From Chryseobacterium jejuense (GTDB taxonomy: Bacteria > Bacteroidota > Bacteroidia > Flavobacteriales > Weeksellaceae), in the NCBI RefSeq assembly GCF_900100075.1, contig NZ_FNEG01000003.1, positions 585,978 to 649,977 of the forward strand: a DNA stretch of 64,000 nt, written 5' to 3'. Position 1 is the first letter of the stretch. Each line of letters opens with the position of its first letter. This document shows positions 44,999-54,215 of the stretch, piece after piece. The notes beneath the pieces were generated by a model. That model was not told the DNA's origin, searched no databases, and saw only the letters and a list, made by a program, of their open reading frames with translations. The position numbers and the translations under genes are program-made.

Positions 44999-45039
44999 GC
45001 CATGAATGCACGAATAAAAATGATTCGTGCATTCGTGGC
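44999..45039. repeat. Hairpin copy of the GCCACGAATGCACGAAT module
   Basis: GCCATGAATGCACGAAT (44999-45015) pairs with ATTCGTGCATTCGTGGC (45023-45039), one G-T pair, 7-nt loop. It is followed to about 45145 by words CCTTGCGCCTTAAAAG and CTCCTTGCGTTTTCCAACA, shared with 47520-47610. Confidence 0.85.
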
Positions 45040-45189
45040 CATTATTAAACGGTATTCAATTTTATCGAAGATAAAATCCTTGCGCCTTAAAAGCAAGTGT
45101 AATAAACGAAACTTCTTTGCCTCCTTGCGTTTTCCAACAAATCGTATCCCTATAAATAATTTCCGTCTATTATAAATTGTGTTTTTACC

Positions 45190-45993
45190 TTATACTTCTG
45201 TGGTGGTCACTCCAAACTTCTGTTTGAATGAATAATAAAAGTGGGACAAATTCTCAAATCCCAGATCCAGATAAATATCAGAAGGACGTTTCTCCTTATT
45301 TTTAATTAAATAATAGGCCTCTTTTAATCTCCTTTCCTTTAACCATTGTTTTGGACTCATGTTAAAGATCTTATTAAAATCTCGTTTGAACCCTGATAGG
45401 CTGCGTCCTGTAAGCCTTGCAAAAGCTTCTATAGATACATTAAACATGAAATTTTTATTCATAAACTCTTTGAGATCAATCTTATGAGGTTCTGAAAAAT
45501 CAAATAACAGATTTTTAAGATCAGGATTGCTTTGAAGGAGAAGTTCTATGGCTTCTTTTACTTTTAAAGCAGCAAGCCTTGGAGGAATATCTTTTGTTTT
45601 ATGAACGTAAGGAATGAGAGACGTAAAATAAGTCTTAAAAAAATCATCTGGCTCAAAAAAAAGCCTTTGATAATCAGGAAATGATTGATCTGCTGTTATT
45701 TTATTTTCAGCTGAATATTGTCTCAATGTTTCATCATCCAATGTAATCGAAAGAAACTGATACTTTTCATTCTTTGAGGGGTGTTTCATGGTTCTGATGA
45801 GTTGATTTTTTCTCACCAGAACCACTGTGTTTTCCTTAATAATGGTTTTACCCTGTTCATGAAAAGCATGCGTTTCTCCGGACAATTGAAATCCTAAAAA
45901 ATGATCGGGAATAAATTCCTCATGACCTTTGTATGATTCAAAAGCACAGGAGTATACCAGTTTATCGAATATGATTTCAGAAGTCTTTTCCAT
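45190..45993 (-). CDS. AraC-family transcriptional regulator
   Basis: 267 residues. The N-terminal half is a sensor (FLGFQLSGETHAFHEQGKTI). The C-terminal half has two helix-turn-helix motifs (IEAFARLTGRSLSGFKRDFN; PSDIYLDLGFENLSHFYYSF). Third gene of an operon with an SDR and a GlcG-like protein, 18 bp after the latter, so it probably controls its own operon. Confidence 0.9.
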   Translation of the reverse strand: MEKTSEIIFDKLVYSCAFESYKGHEEFIPDHFLGFQLSGETHAFHEQGKTIIKENTVVLVRKNQLIRTMKHPSKNEKYQFLSITLDDETLRQYSAENKITADQSFPDYQRLFFEPDDFFKTYFTSLIPYVHKTKDIPPRLAALKVKEAIELLLQSNPDLKNLLFDFSEPHKIDLKEFMNKNFMFNVSIEAFARLTGRSLSGFKRDFNKIFNMSPKQWLKERRLKEAYYLIKNKEKRPSDIYLDLGFENLSHFYYSFKQKFGVTTTEV

Positions 45994-46011
45994 ACTACAA
46001 ATATCTGAAAT

Positions 46012-46413
46012 TTAACCCATAGCAGATGATCCTGCCGTTGCAATTTCTTTATCCTGCTCAGGAGTTCCGCCTGATGAACCTATTGCTCCAATTATTTTTC
46101 CTTCTTCATTCTTAATAACTACTCCACCCGCAAGGGTTAAAAGTCCGCCATTAGAATTCAGCATTCCATATCCATGAATATCTGTTCCTGCAATAATACT
46201 TCCCATAATATCACTGTCTACCCCAAACATGGCCGCTGTTCTTGCTTTTTTTATAGCAAAATCAATCACACCAAACACACTGTCAAGTCTGGCAAAAGAA
46301 ACCAGATGGCCACCCGTATCTACAACAGCAATACTCACCAGAATATTCAAAGATTTTGCTTTTTGAATAGCAGCTTGTAATGCTTTTTCAGCTAAGTCAT
46401 ACCTTAATTCCAT
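46012..46413 (-). CDS. GlcG/HbpS-like heme-binding-family protein
   Basis: 133-residue single-domain protein of the GlcG/HbpS (DUF336) family. AIQKAKSLNILVSIAVVDTG and GHLVSFARLDS open the fold, and GGLLTLAGGVVIKNE with GAIGSSGGTPEQDKEIA closes it. Relatives bind heme or cobalamin or act with oxidoreductases; no signal peptide is present here. It lies 4 bp after the SDR gene. Confidence 0.9.
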   Translation of the reverse strand: MELRYDLAEKALQAAIQKAKSLNILVSIAVVDTGGHLVSFARLDSVFGVIDFAIKKARTAAMFGVDSDIMGSIIAGTDIHGYGMLNSNGGLLTLAGGVVIKNEEGKIIGAIGSSGGTPEQDKEIATAGSSAMG

Positions 46414-46417
46414 ATCA

Positions 46418-47209
46418 TTAACTTTTTGCAGTCCAGGCTTCAGCCTGCAGTTGTTTTACAAAATCTTCAGTTTCCTTTGGATGTACGTTTCTGAAGTTTG
46501 AATGATCATCCAGAACTACATCTACAATACAATCTGCCATCGATTGAGGATCAAGCTGATGAGCCAATGATTCTGAAGCTCCATCAAATGCTGATAAAGG
46601 GGTGAAATTATTTTCAGGGTCATACCAACGGAAAATTGAATCTACTCCACGATCATTGAAACCTGTGCCAAATATTCCAGGATTACAAGTTGCTATTTTG
46701 ATATTGAATGGTGCTAATTCAGTTTTTAAACCTTCAGCAATAGAACCCATAGCATGCTTTGAAGCGCAATAAGCCGCAACATAAGGAACCGTCCACAATT
46801 CTCCCATAGAAGTTGTGAATACAATTTTCCCGGGTTTCTTTTGATCGATAAACTTTTTAATGAATCCCTGGGCAAGCTCAAGTCCTCCAAACACATTCAC
46901 ATCAAACATAGAACGGATCAGATCAATAGGCTGCTCAGCAATAGGTCCGCCTTCCATAATTCCTGCATTGCTTACAAGAATATCAATATCGTATTTTTCA
47001 TGAATATATGCCAGATCCCTTGGGTTGGTTACATCAAGTTTATCAACAGTCAGATCTATTCCCTGTTCTTTTGCTTCACGAATTAAATCACTCATTTGAG
47101 GATAAACCTGTGTAGTAGCAATTACCTTATGTCCTTTTTTAGCAAGATCAAATGCGGCAATCTTTCCGAATCCACTTGCCGCTCCTGTAATTAGAATTGT
47201 TTTACTCAT
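46418..47209 (-). CDS. Short-chain dehydrogenase/reductase
   Basis: 263-residue classical SDR. ITGAASGFGKIAAFDLA is the NAD(P) loop, NAGIMEG the structural NAG, TSMGELWTVPYVAAYCASKH contains the catalytic Ser and YxxxK. First gene of the SDR, GlcG-like and AraC operon. The substrate is unknown; presence of the GlcG-like partner suggests a small-molecule detoxification or catabolic step. Confidence 0.92.
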   Translation of the reverse strand: MSKTILITGAASGFGKIAAFDLAKKGHKVIATTQVYPQMSDLIREAKEQGIDLTVDKLDVTNPRDLAYIHEKYDIDILVSNAGIMEGGPIAEQPIDLIRSMFDVNVFGGLELAQGFIKKFIDQKKPGKIVFTTSMGELWTVPYVAAYCASKHAMGSIAEGLKTELAPFNIKIATCNPGIFGTGFNDRGVDSIFRWYDPENNFTPLSAFDGASESLAHQLDPQSMADCIVDVVLDDHSNFRNVHPKETEDFVKQLQAEAWTAKS

Positions 47210-47688
47210 TGTATTTTCTTTTTAATGATGATACAAATTTCAAAGATTTCCGGCAGGATAATATTGGTGAGAAGTTCAATGTTTTATTGCTCAGAAGTTC
47301 ACGATAGATTAATACAGGTTTGGAATTATTAAAGTTTTTTTCTTGGATAAACGCAAATGCACAGAGTTTTTATTTAAAAAGGCACAAGAAAATACAAGAT
47401 TTTCAGCAATCGTACGCTTATTTTTTTGGCATAAATACTGTTTAGATTTCTCCAAAATGACAAATATTCTATTATTCATAAAGAGTAATTATTTGTGCAT
47501 TCGTGGCAATTATTAAACGGTATTCAATTTTATCACAGATAAAATCTTTGCGCCTTAAAAACACAACCTTATGAAAACCTTAGCGTCCTTGCGTTTTCCA
47601 ACAATAAAACCTTAAGTTACAATAAAATCAACAGTTTATCGTAAATTGGTTAAGTTTTTGAAGCATTTTATCCAAATCCATCACACCC
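47210..47688. repeat. 479-bp gap dominated by mosaic repeat
   Basis: From about 47345 to 47612 the repeat words occur in series: AAACGCAAATGCACAGAG, AGGCACAAGAAAATACAAG, ATTTGTGCATTCGTGGCAAT, ATTAAACGGTATTCAATTTT, TCTTTGCGCCTTAAAAAC and CTTGCGTTTTCCAACA. The second half is nearly the same as 45035-45145. No gene is seen. Confidence 0.7.
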
Positions 47689-48711
47689 TTGAAGCTAATC
47701 ACATTAACCCAAAAAGGAATTTACTGTCCACAGGGAAAGTTCTATATAGATCCCTGGCGGCCCGTAGACATGGCTGTCATTACTCACGGACATGCCGATC
47801 ATGCCCGTTGGGGAATGAAGAAATACCTTTGCCATCATTTTACCAAACCTATCCTCTACCAAAGAATCGGAATAGACATTGAATGTCAAGGAGTTGAATA
47901 TGGTGAAACGATAATTCTCAACGGTGTAAAAGTTTCTTTACATCCTGCCGGGCATATTATTGGTTCAGCCCAGATACGATTAGAATACAAAGGATTTGTA
48001 ACCGTTGTTTCCGGAGATTATAAAGTTCAGGATGATGGTCTCAGTACCCCTTTTGAACTCGTGAAATGCAATGAATTTGTTACAGAAAGTACTTTCGGAC
48101 TTCCCATTTATAATTGGCTGGAAGTGGATGATTTAAATAAGAAACTTCAGAATTGGGTATTAAAGAATCAGGAAAATAACAAAACTTCAGTGTTTATCGG
48201 TTATTCTCTTGGAAAAGCTCAGCGGATTATGAAAGCCGTGGAGGGATTGGGTAAAATATATGTTCATGAGTCTATTGGAAAATTAAATGAAGCCTTTGAA
48301 ACCGTGGGAGTTGCTCTTCCGGAATATACTGTTGCGGATTTCAGAGAACGTCCGAAAGAAATGGAACACGAAATTGTGATTGTTCCTCCTGCTTTGCTGG
48401 ACAGTAATATTATCAAAAAGATTCCTGATCCAGCCACTGCAATATGTTCAGGCTGGATGCAGGTTCGCGGAGCAAGAAGATGGCGAAGTGCCGATGCAGG
48501 TTTTGCCATGAGTGACCATGCTGACTGGAAAGGATTATTACAAACTGTAAAAGCAACAGAAGCAGAGATTGTACATGTTACCCATGGACAGACGGAGATT
48601 TTTTCCAAATATCTGAATGAGATTGGAATGAAAGCAGATGTTATAGAAACGCTGTTTGGCGAAGATGAAGAAGTATCAGAACAGGAAACCTTTGAAAATC
48701 CGAAGCCATGA
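47689..48711 (+). CDS. Ligase-associated DNA repair exonuclease (MBL fold)
   Basis: 340 residues. Metallo-beta-lactamase/beta-CASP-type nuclease with THGHADHARWG (His33, His35, Asp37, His38), HPAGHIIGSAQIRLEYKG and SDHADWKGLL. It is the Exo member of the bacterial ligase-associated repair cluster, in which relatives degrade DNA with manganese. Translation must begin at TTG (47689): an in-frame stop lies 30 bp upstream and no ATG precedes the conserved MBL motif. The stop overlaps the ligase ATG (ATGA), so the genes are coupled. Confidence 0.92.
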   Translation: MKLITLTQKGIYCPQGKFYIDPWRPVDMAVITHGHADHARWGMKKYLCHHFTKPILYQRIGIDIECQGVEYGETIILNGVKVSLHPAGHIIGSAQIRLEYKGFVTVVSGDYKVQDDGLSTPFELVKCNEFVTESTFGLPIYNWLEVDDLNKKLQNWVLKNQENNKTSVFIGYSLGKAQRIMKAVEGLGKIYVHESIGKLNEAFETVGVALPEYTVADFRERPKEMEHEIVIVPPALLDSNIIKKIPDPATAICSGWMQVRGARRWRSADAGFAMSDHADWKGLLQTVKATEAEIVHVTHGQTEIFSKYLNEIGMKADVIETLFGEDEEVSEQETFENPKP

Positions 48712-50288
48712 GACATTTTGCAGACCTTATCAATGCTTTGGAAACAACCAATAAAACCAATGCTAAGATTGATGCTATTATTGATTATCTGGAACGCGCT
48801 CCGGATGAAGATAAAGTGTGGTTTATTGCTTTGTTTACGGGGAAAAGACCCAAAAGAAATGTCAATACCAACATAATGAAGGAATGGGCTTTGGAAATCA
48901 CAGGGCTTCCCTTCTGGCTCTTTCAGGAAAGCTATTCTTCTGTGGGTGATCTTGGGGAAACCCTTTCGTTGATTCTCCCACCACCACAGGAAAAAATTGA
49001 ACGAAGTCTTTCCCAATGGATGAAAGATATTGTTGATTTAAAGGATAAAAAAGAAACAGAAAAGAAGGATTTTGTGCTGTCTTCATGGAATGGTCTGGAT
49101 TATACGGAGCGTTTGATTTTCAATAAATTAATTGGGGGAAGTTTTAGGATCGGAGTATCTGATAAGACTCTGATTAATGCATTAACCAAATTTTCCGGAC
49201 AGGAATCCAGTACGTTGACCCACAGTTTAATGGGGAAATGGCAGCCTGGTGAAGTCTCATTTAAAGAATTAATCTCAGCAGAAAATATCAATCCTGATAA
49301 TTCCAAACCTTATCCGTTTTGCCTTGCCTATCCTTTGGAAAAAGAGCTTGAAACGCTTGGACAACCCGATGAATGGCTGATAGAATACAAATGGGATGGC
49401 ATCCGCGGACAGATCATCCGAAGAAATGATGAAGTATTTATATGGTCGAGAGGTGAAGAGCTTGTTACAGAGCAATTTCCGGAGATCACTCAAGCTGTAA
49501 TGGCGATGAAAGGCAATTTTGTTTTGGATGGAGAAATACTTGCGATAAAAGAAGGTAAGGTTTTAAATTTTAATGAATTACAGAAAAGATTAAATAGGAA
49601 AACTTTAACTAAAAAAATGCTTTCTGAAATTCCAATTGAAGTATTTGCCTACGACTTATTGGAACTGGAAGGCCATGATTTGAGAGAAAAACCCATTTCT
49701 GCAAGAAGAGCCCTGCTGGAAGAATTATTATTGAATGAAAATCCTGAAAATATAAAGCTTTCCAAGAGTATAGATTTTGAGAAATGGGAAGAACTAAATG
49801 AAATCCGGGAAAACTCAAGAAGTATAAACAGTGAAGGACTGATGCTGAAACAGAAAAACTCACCTTACCATGCGGGACGGAAAAAAGGTGATTGGTGGAA
49901 ATGGAAAATTAATCCTTTTACCATTGATGCCGTTCTGATTTATGCCCAAAAAGGCAGTGGCAGACGAAGTGCTTATTACACAGACTATACTTTTGCCGTG
50001 AAAAATGAAGACAAATTAGTCACCATTGCGAAAGCGTATTCAGGATTAACAGATAAGGAAATTATGGAGGTCAGTAAATTTGTAACGAAGAATGCCATTG
50101 AGAAATTTGGTCCTGTACGAACTGTAAAAGCAGAATTAGTTTTTGAAATTGCCTTTGAAGGAATAGGATTCAGTAACCGTCATAAAAGCGGTGTAGCCCT
50201 TCGGTTTCCAAGAATCGTAAGATGGCGGAAAGATAAGACCGTAGACGAGATTGATACACTTGAAGAAATCAAAAAATTAATACAATAA
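48708..50288 (+). CDS. ATP-dependent DNA ligase of the repair cluster
   Basis: 526-residue DNA ligase with an N-terminal helical domain (ADLINALETTNKTNAKIDAI), then the adenylation core: motif I EYKWDGIRGQ with the adenylated Lys at about 228, motif III FVLDGEILA, motif IV EGLMLKQ, motif V WWKWKINPF. An OB domain ends with RFPRIVRWR (motif VI). It is the non-NHEJ bacterial ligase type tied to Lhr-Core, Exo and the phosphoesterase. It is coupled to Exo by a 4-bp overlap and 1 bp from the helicase gene. Confidence 0.94.
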   Translation: MRHFADLINALETTNKTNAKIDAIIDYLERAPDEDKVWFIALFTGKRPKRNVNTNIMKEWALEITGLPFWLFQESYSSVGDLGETLSLILPPPQEKIERSLSQWMKDIVDLKDKKETEKKDFVLSSWNGLDYTERLIFNKLIGGSFRIGVSDKTLINALTKFSGQESSTLTHSLMGKWQPGEVSFKELISAENINPDNSKPYPFCLAYPLEKELETLGQPDEWLIEYKWDGIRGQIIRRNDEVFIWSRGEELVTEQFPEITQAVMAMKGNFVLDGEILAIKEGKVLNFNELQKRLNRKTLTKKMLSEIPIEVFAYDLLELEGHDLREKPISARRALLEELLLNENPENIKLSKSIDFEKWEELNEIRENSRSINSEGLMLKQKNSPYHAGRKKGDWWKWKINPFTIDAVLIYAQKGSGRRSAYYTDYTFAVKNEDKLVTIAKAYSGLTDKEIMEVSKFVTKNAIEKFGPVRTVKAELVFEIAFEGIGFSNRHKSGVALRFPRIVRWRKDKTVDEIDTLEEIKKLIQ

Positions 50289-50289
50289 C

Positions 50290-52740
50290 ATGGCAGCCTT
50301 TGAACATACCAACGGATTTACGATCATTCAGCAATGGATGAAGGATAAAGGCATTTCCCCTTTTAAATTTCAGATAGATACATGGAAGAAATTTGGAAGT
50401 GGATATAGCGGTATGGTAGTGGCTCCCACAGGATTCGGGAAAACTTTTTCTGTTTTTTTAGCATTGATCTCAGACTTTTTAAACCATCCAGATAACTATA
50501 AAAAGGGATTAAAAATGATCTGGATTACTCCGCTCCGTTCTTTGTCTAAGGATATTGCGAAGGCAATGCAGGAAGCCATGGATGAGATTGGGCTTGATTG
50601 GGCTGTTGGAGTAAGAAACGGAGACACAGATCCTAAAGTAAGACAGCAGCAGGTTAAAAAGATGCCTGAAATTCTGGTGGTAACTCCGGAAAGTCTTCAT
50701 CTTTTACTGGCTCAGAAAAATCATGAAACTTTCTTCAGGGATATGAAATGTGTGGTGGTAGATGAGTGGCATGAATTATTAGGCTCAAAACGAGGTGTCA
50801 TGGTTGAGCTTGGAATATCACAGCTCAGAAAGTATGTTCCGAAACTTCAGATCTGGGGCATTACGGCTACGATTGGAAATCTGGATGAAGCCATGGATGT
50901 TTTGATTCCATATGAGATTAAAAAAACAAAAATCACGGCCAAAGAACATAAAAAGATTGATATTATTCCGGTTTTTCCTGATGAAGTTGAAATATTACCG
51001 TGGGCAGGACATCTTGGGCACAAGCTTGCGGATAAAGTAGTTCCCATCATCCTTGAATCGAAATCTACCATTGTTTTTACCAATACCCGAAGCCAGAGTG
51101 AAATGTGGTATCAGTTACTGCTGGATGCTTATCCTGATTTTGCAGGACAAATTGCCATTCATCACAGTTCCATTGATGCCCATTTAAGAATATGGATTGA
51201 AGAAAATCTAAGTTCCGGAAAATTAAAAGCCGTTGTTTCCACCTCATCATTAGATCTGGGAATAGATTTTAAACCTGTGGATACGGTCATTCAGATTGGC
51301 TCGGCAAAAGGAGTGGCAAGATTTCTTCAAAGGGCTGGTCGTAGTGGGCACTCCCCTTTTGAAACCTCTAAAATCTATTGCGTTCCTACCCATTCATTGG
51401 AATTAATAGAGGTTTCTGCTTTAAAAGAAGCGGTAAAACAGAAAGTTGTTGAACCAAGGGAACCCCAGGTTTTGTGTTTCGATGTTTTGGTGCAGTTTCT
51501 CATGACTTTAGCTGTTGGAAACGGTTTTTATCCTGATGAAGTCTATGAAAGGATCAAAAAAGTATATGCTTTCCAGGAAATGATGGCTGAAGAATGGAAA
51601 AGTATTCTTGAGTTTCTGACTATTGGCGGAAGTGTTTTAAAAAACTATGAAGAATTCCATAAAATTGTGATTATGGAAGATGGTTTATACAAAGTAACTT
51701 CCCGGAAAATAGCCATGCTTCACCGGATGAATATGGGGGTAATCGTAAGCGATGCCATGCTCAAAGTTAAATTTATTTCCGGTGGTTATGTAGGTATGAT
51801 TGAAGAATACTTTATTTCCAAACTGAAAAAGGAAGAAAAGTTTATTCTGGCAGGAAGAACCCTGGAAGTTGCTATGATTAAGGACATGACGGTTTATGTA
51901 AGATCTACCAAAGGAAAAGCTCTGGTACCAAGTTATCTGGGTGGAAGACTGCCTTTGAGTTCCAATCTTGGACATTTTTTAAGAGAAAAACTTTCGCATG
52001 CCTTAAGTCCAAAAGCTTCGGAAAAAGAACTGAAATTCTTACATCCGCTATTGAGTAATCAGGAAGAAAACTCTCACATTCCTCAGGAAGATGAATTTCT
52101 GGTGGAAATGATTAAAAATCGTGAAGGCTATCATCTTTTCATGTATCCATTTGAAGGCCGTCTGGTACATGAAGTAATGGCCGCGTTAATCGCGTACCGG
52201 ATTTCAAAACTGGCTCCTATTTCTTTTTCCATGGCGATGAATGATTATGGATTTGAATTGTTCAGTGATAAGGAAATTCCGTTGAATGAAGAAAACTTAA
52301 ATAAGATATTAACCAGGGACAACCTGATGAATGATGTGATTGCCAGTATCAATTCAGCAGAAATGGCAAGACGGAAATTCAGAGATATTGCAGTGATCTC
52401 AGGAATGGTGATTCAAAATTATGCAGGCCAGCAGCGTTCCAATAAATCATTGCAAAGCTCAGCCGGCCTTATTTTTAAAGTGCTGGAAGATTATGACTCC
52501 AATCATTTTCTAATCAAACAGGCCTATACCGAAGTTTTTAATATGCAGCTTCAGGAACAGCGACTCGTAGAAGCCTTTAAAAGAATTGAAAAATCTACAG
52601 TGATTGTAAAACATTCCAGTTCTTTTACGCCGTTAAGCTTTCCCATCAAAGTAGACAGTTTGAGACAGACCCTTTCCAGTGAAGGATTGGATGCCAGAAT
52701 TAAAAGAATGCTGAAACTTTCCAATATATCAGATATTTGA
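50290..52740 (+). CDS. Ligase-associated DEXH helicase (Lhr-Core type)
   Basis: 816-residue superfamily 2 helicase. Motif I APTGFGKTFSVFLA, motif II VVDEWHELLG, motif III GITATIGN, motif V STSSLDLGIDF and motif VI LQRAGRSGHSP, followed by winged helix, beta-barrel and C-terminal Lhr-Core domains. In described clusters this enzyme translocates 3'-to-5' on single strands and prefers RNA:DNA hybrids. Same operon as the exonuclease and ligase. It differs from the BrxHI-like helicase at 37224, so the window has two Lhr relatives with separate partners. Confidence 0.94.
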   Translation: MAAFEHTNGFTIIQQWMKDKGISPFKFQIDTWKKFGSGYSGMVVAPTGFGKTFSVFLALISDFLNHPDNYKKGLKMIWITPLRSLSKDIAKAMQEAMDEIGLDWAVGVRNGDTDPKVRQQQVKKMPEILVVTPESLHLLLAQKNHETFFRDMKCVVVDEWHELLGSKRGVMVELGISQLRKYVPKLQIWGITATIGNLDEAMDVLIPYEIKKTKITAKEHKKIDIIPVFPDEVEILPWAGHLGHKLADKVVPIILESKSTIVFTNTRSQSEMWYQLLLDAYPDFAGQIAIHHSSIDAHLRIWIEENLSSGKLKAVVSTSSLDLGIDFKPVDTVIQIGSAKGVARFLQRAGRSGHSPFETSKIYCVPTHSLELIEVSALKEAVKQKVVEPREPQVLCFDVLVQFLMTLAVGNGFYPDEVYERIKKVYAFQEMMAEEWKSILEFLTIGGSVLKNYEEFHKIVIMEDGLYKVTSRKIAMLHRMNMGVIVSDAMLKVKFISGGYVGMIEEYFISKLKKEEKFILAGRTLEVAMIKDMTVYVRSTKGKALVPSYLGGRLPLSSNLGHFLREKLSHALSPKASEKELKFLHPLLSNQEENSHIPQEDEFLVEMIKNREGYHLFMYPFEGRLVHEVMAALIAYRISKLAPISFSMAMNDYGFELFSDKEIPLNEENLNKILTRDNLMNDVIASINSAEMARRKFRDIAVISGMVIQNYAGQQRSNKSLQSSAGLIFKVLEDYDSNHFLIKQAYTEVFNMQLQEQRLVEAFKRIEKSTVIVKHSSSFTPLSFPIKVDSLRQTLSSEGLDARIKRMLKLSNISDI

Positions 52741-52814
52741 TTTGAAAAGACTTTCCAATGAATTGGAACTACCATTTAATAGTATTGTTCGCCTAATATT
52801 CTGACCGAAATTTC

Positions 52815-52866
52815 TTGATAAGTTTAAATAATCGCCGTAACTTAGAGTATAGCTTTCAGAAAGCTA
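52815..52866 (+). promoter_or_regulatory. Promoter and 5' hairpin of gpmA
   Basis: TTG (52815-52817), 20 nt, TAACTTAG (52838-52845) resemble the Bacteroidetes promoter, with one mismatch in TTTG. At the expected start is a perfect hairpin, TAGCTTTC and GAAAGCTA around one base (52850-52866). gpmA thus seems to have its own promoter within the repair cluster. Confidence 0.4.
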
Positions 52867-52882
52867 AAATAAAAAATACATA

Positions 52883-53485
52883 ATGGCAAAATTATTTTTA
52901 GTCCGTCATGGACAGTCACTCTGGAATCTTGAAAACAGATTCACCGGATGGCAGGATATCGATATTACAGAAACAGGAATTGAAGAAGCAAAAAATGCAG
53001 GAATTGCCTTAAAAAAAGAAAAAATAGACATTGCCTTTACTTCAGTCTTACTCAGAGCTAAACATACCCTTTCCATCATTCTTGATGAAATTGGAAAACC
53101 CAATATTCCCATTGTTATGGATAAAGCGCTGAATGAGCGTTCGTATGGAAATCTTGAAGGTCTCAATAAAGCAGAAACCGCCCTGAAATACGGAGAAGAA
53201 CAGGTTCATACCTGGCGCAGGTCTTTTGATGTGGTTCCACCGGGTGGAGAAAGCCTTAAAGATACTTATAACAGAGTGATTCCCTATTTTGAAAAAGAGA
53301 TCGCTCCTTTGTTGAAGAAAGGTGAAAATGTATTGATCGTTGCTCATGGAAATAGCCTTCGTGCCCTTATCATGTATCTGGAACATTTATCCCCTGAAGA
53401 AATCCTGGAAAAAGAAATTGCAACCGGAATTCCGATTACTTATATCTTTGATGAAAATTTTCATGTAAGCAGAAGAGAACCTTAA
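52883..53485 (+). CDS. gpmA: 2,3-bisphosphoglycerate-dependent phosphoglycerate mutase
   Basis: 200-residue histidine phosphatase-fold enzyme that interconverts 3- and 2-phosphoglycerate in glycolysis. The phospho-His motif LVRHGQSLWNLENRFTGW, LNERSYGNLEGLNKAET and VAHGNSLRALIMYLE with PPGGESL are diagnostic of GpmA. It is shorter than the 230-250 of E. coli, as in other Bacteroidetes. It lies between the Lhr-Core helicase and pdeM, but a separate promoter suggests it is only a neighbour. Confidence 0.94.
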   Translation: MAKLFLVRHGQSLWNLENRFTGWQDIDITETGIEEAKNAGIALKKEKIDIAFTSVLLRAKHTLSIILDEIGKPNIPIVMDKALNERSYGNLEGLNKAETALKYGEEQVHTWRRSFDVVPPGGESLKDTYNRVIPYFEKEIAPLLKKGENVLIVAHGNSLRALIMYLEHLSPEEILEKEIATGIPITYIFDENFHVSRREP

Positions 53486-53512
53486 ACGTTAACCCCAAAA
53501 CTTTGAACTAAT

Positions 53513-54163
53513 TTGTCTGTGTTTATTGCTACCAAAGAAATCATCATTCGAAATGAGGCTTTTATTCTTACCAATCAGCGTGCTGTATTCTGGAAAAAAG
53601 AGAAAGCTTTACTCCTTTCTGATCTTCACATCGGAAAGACCGCTCATTTTCGAAAAAACGGTATTGCACTGGCGAATCATATCATGAAAAGTGATTTGGA
53701 AAGGCTATCTGTACTGATTGAGTATTTTCAGCCGGAAAAATTTATTGTGGTGGGCGATCTGCTTCATGCCGGTGATAATTCTGATGTGGATGAGTTCTGC
53801 CAATGGAGAAATCAGTATCCTGATTTACAATTTTATCTTATTGAGGGAAATCATGACCGCATTTCAGAGTCTTTGGAGAAAAAGCTTTACCTGGATTTTA
53901 AAGAATCTCTATTGGAGTTGGGAGCGTTTACTTTGATCCATGATTTTGATAAAGAAAAATCCGGTTTTCAGATCACAGGCCATATTCATCCAGGAATTGT
54001 TTTAAATTCTGCTGTGAAAAGCATCAGGCTTCCCTGTTTTGCCCTTAGTGAAAACCAGCTGTTACTTCCGGCCTTCAGTGAATTTACAGGTTTGGATACT
54101 AAAAATCTCCCTAAGAAAAGTACGTTTTTTGTGTTTACGGATGAAGGGATTTATGAGGTATGA
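53513..54163 (+). CDS. pdeM: Ligase-associated metallophosphoesterase PdeM
   Basis: 216 residues. Calcineurin-like phosphoesterase with LLSDLHIGKTAHFRKNG (metal Asp/His), VVGDLLHAGDNSD, IEGNHDR and ITGHIHPGI. This is the MPE/PdeM member of the cluster, a metal-dependent phosphodiesterase/nuclease. Translation starts at TTG 53513, or GTG 53519; an in-frame stop at 53504 excludes an earlier start. It is separated from the helicase by gpmA, only 27 bp after that gene, so it may be read from both promoters. Confidence 0.92.
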   Translation: MSVFIATKEIIIRNEAFILTNQRAVFWKKEKALLLSDLHIGKTAHFRKNGIALANHIMKSDLERLSVLIEYFQPEKFIVVGDLLHAGDNSDVDEFCQWRNQYPDLQFYLIEGNHDRISESLEKKLYLDFKESLLELGAFTLIHDFDKEKSGFQITGHIHPGIVLNSAVKSIRLPCFALSENQLLLPAFSEFTGLDTKNLPKKSTFFVFTDEGIYEV

Positions 54164-54177
54164 GTTTTTTTATAGAA

Positions 54178-54204
54178 CAAAAGGAATCAATACAATTTCT
54201 TTTG
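54178..54204. terminator. Weak hairpin between convergent genes
   Basis: CAAAAGGAAT (54178-54187) pairs with ATTTCTTTTG (54195-54204), one mismatch, 7-nt loop. It sits between pdeM and the DUF4468 gene. Confidence 0.45.
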
Positions 54205-54215
54205 CTTATTATTAG

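Noticed and set aside
48264..49016. 250-residue minus-strand reading frame
   Set aside because: It lies antisense to the exonuclease and ligase genes, has no recognisable domain, and the plus-strand frames there carry conserved catalytic motifs.
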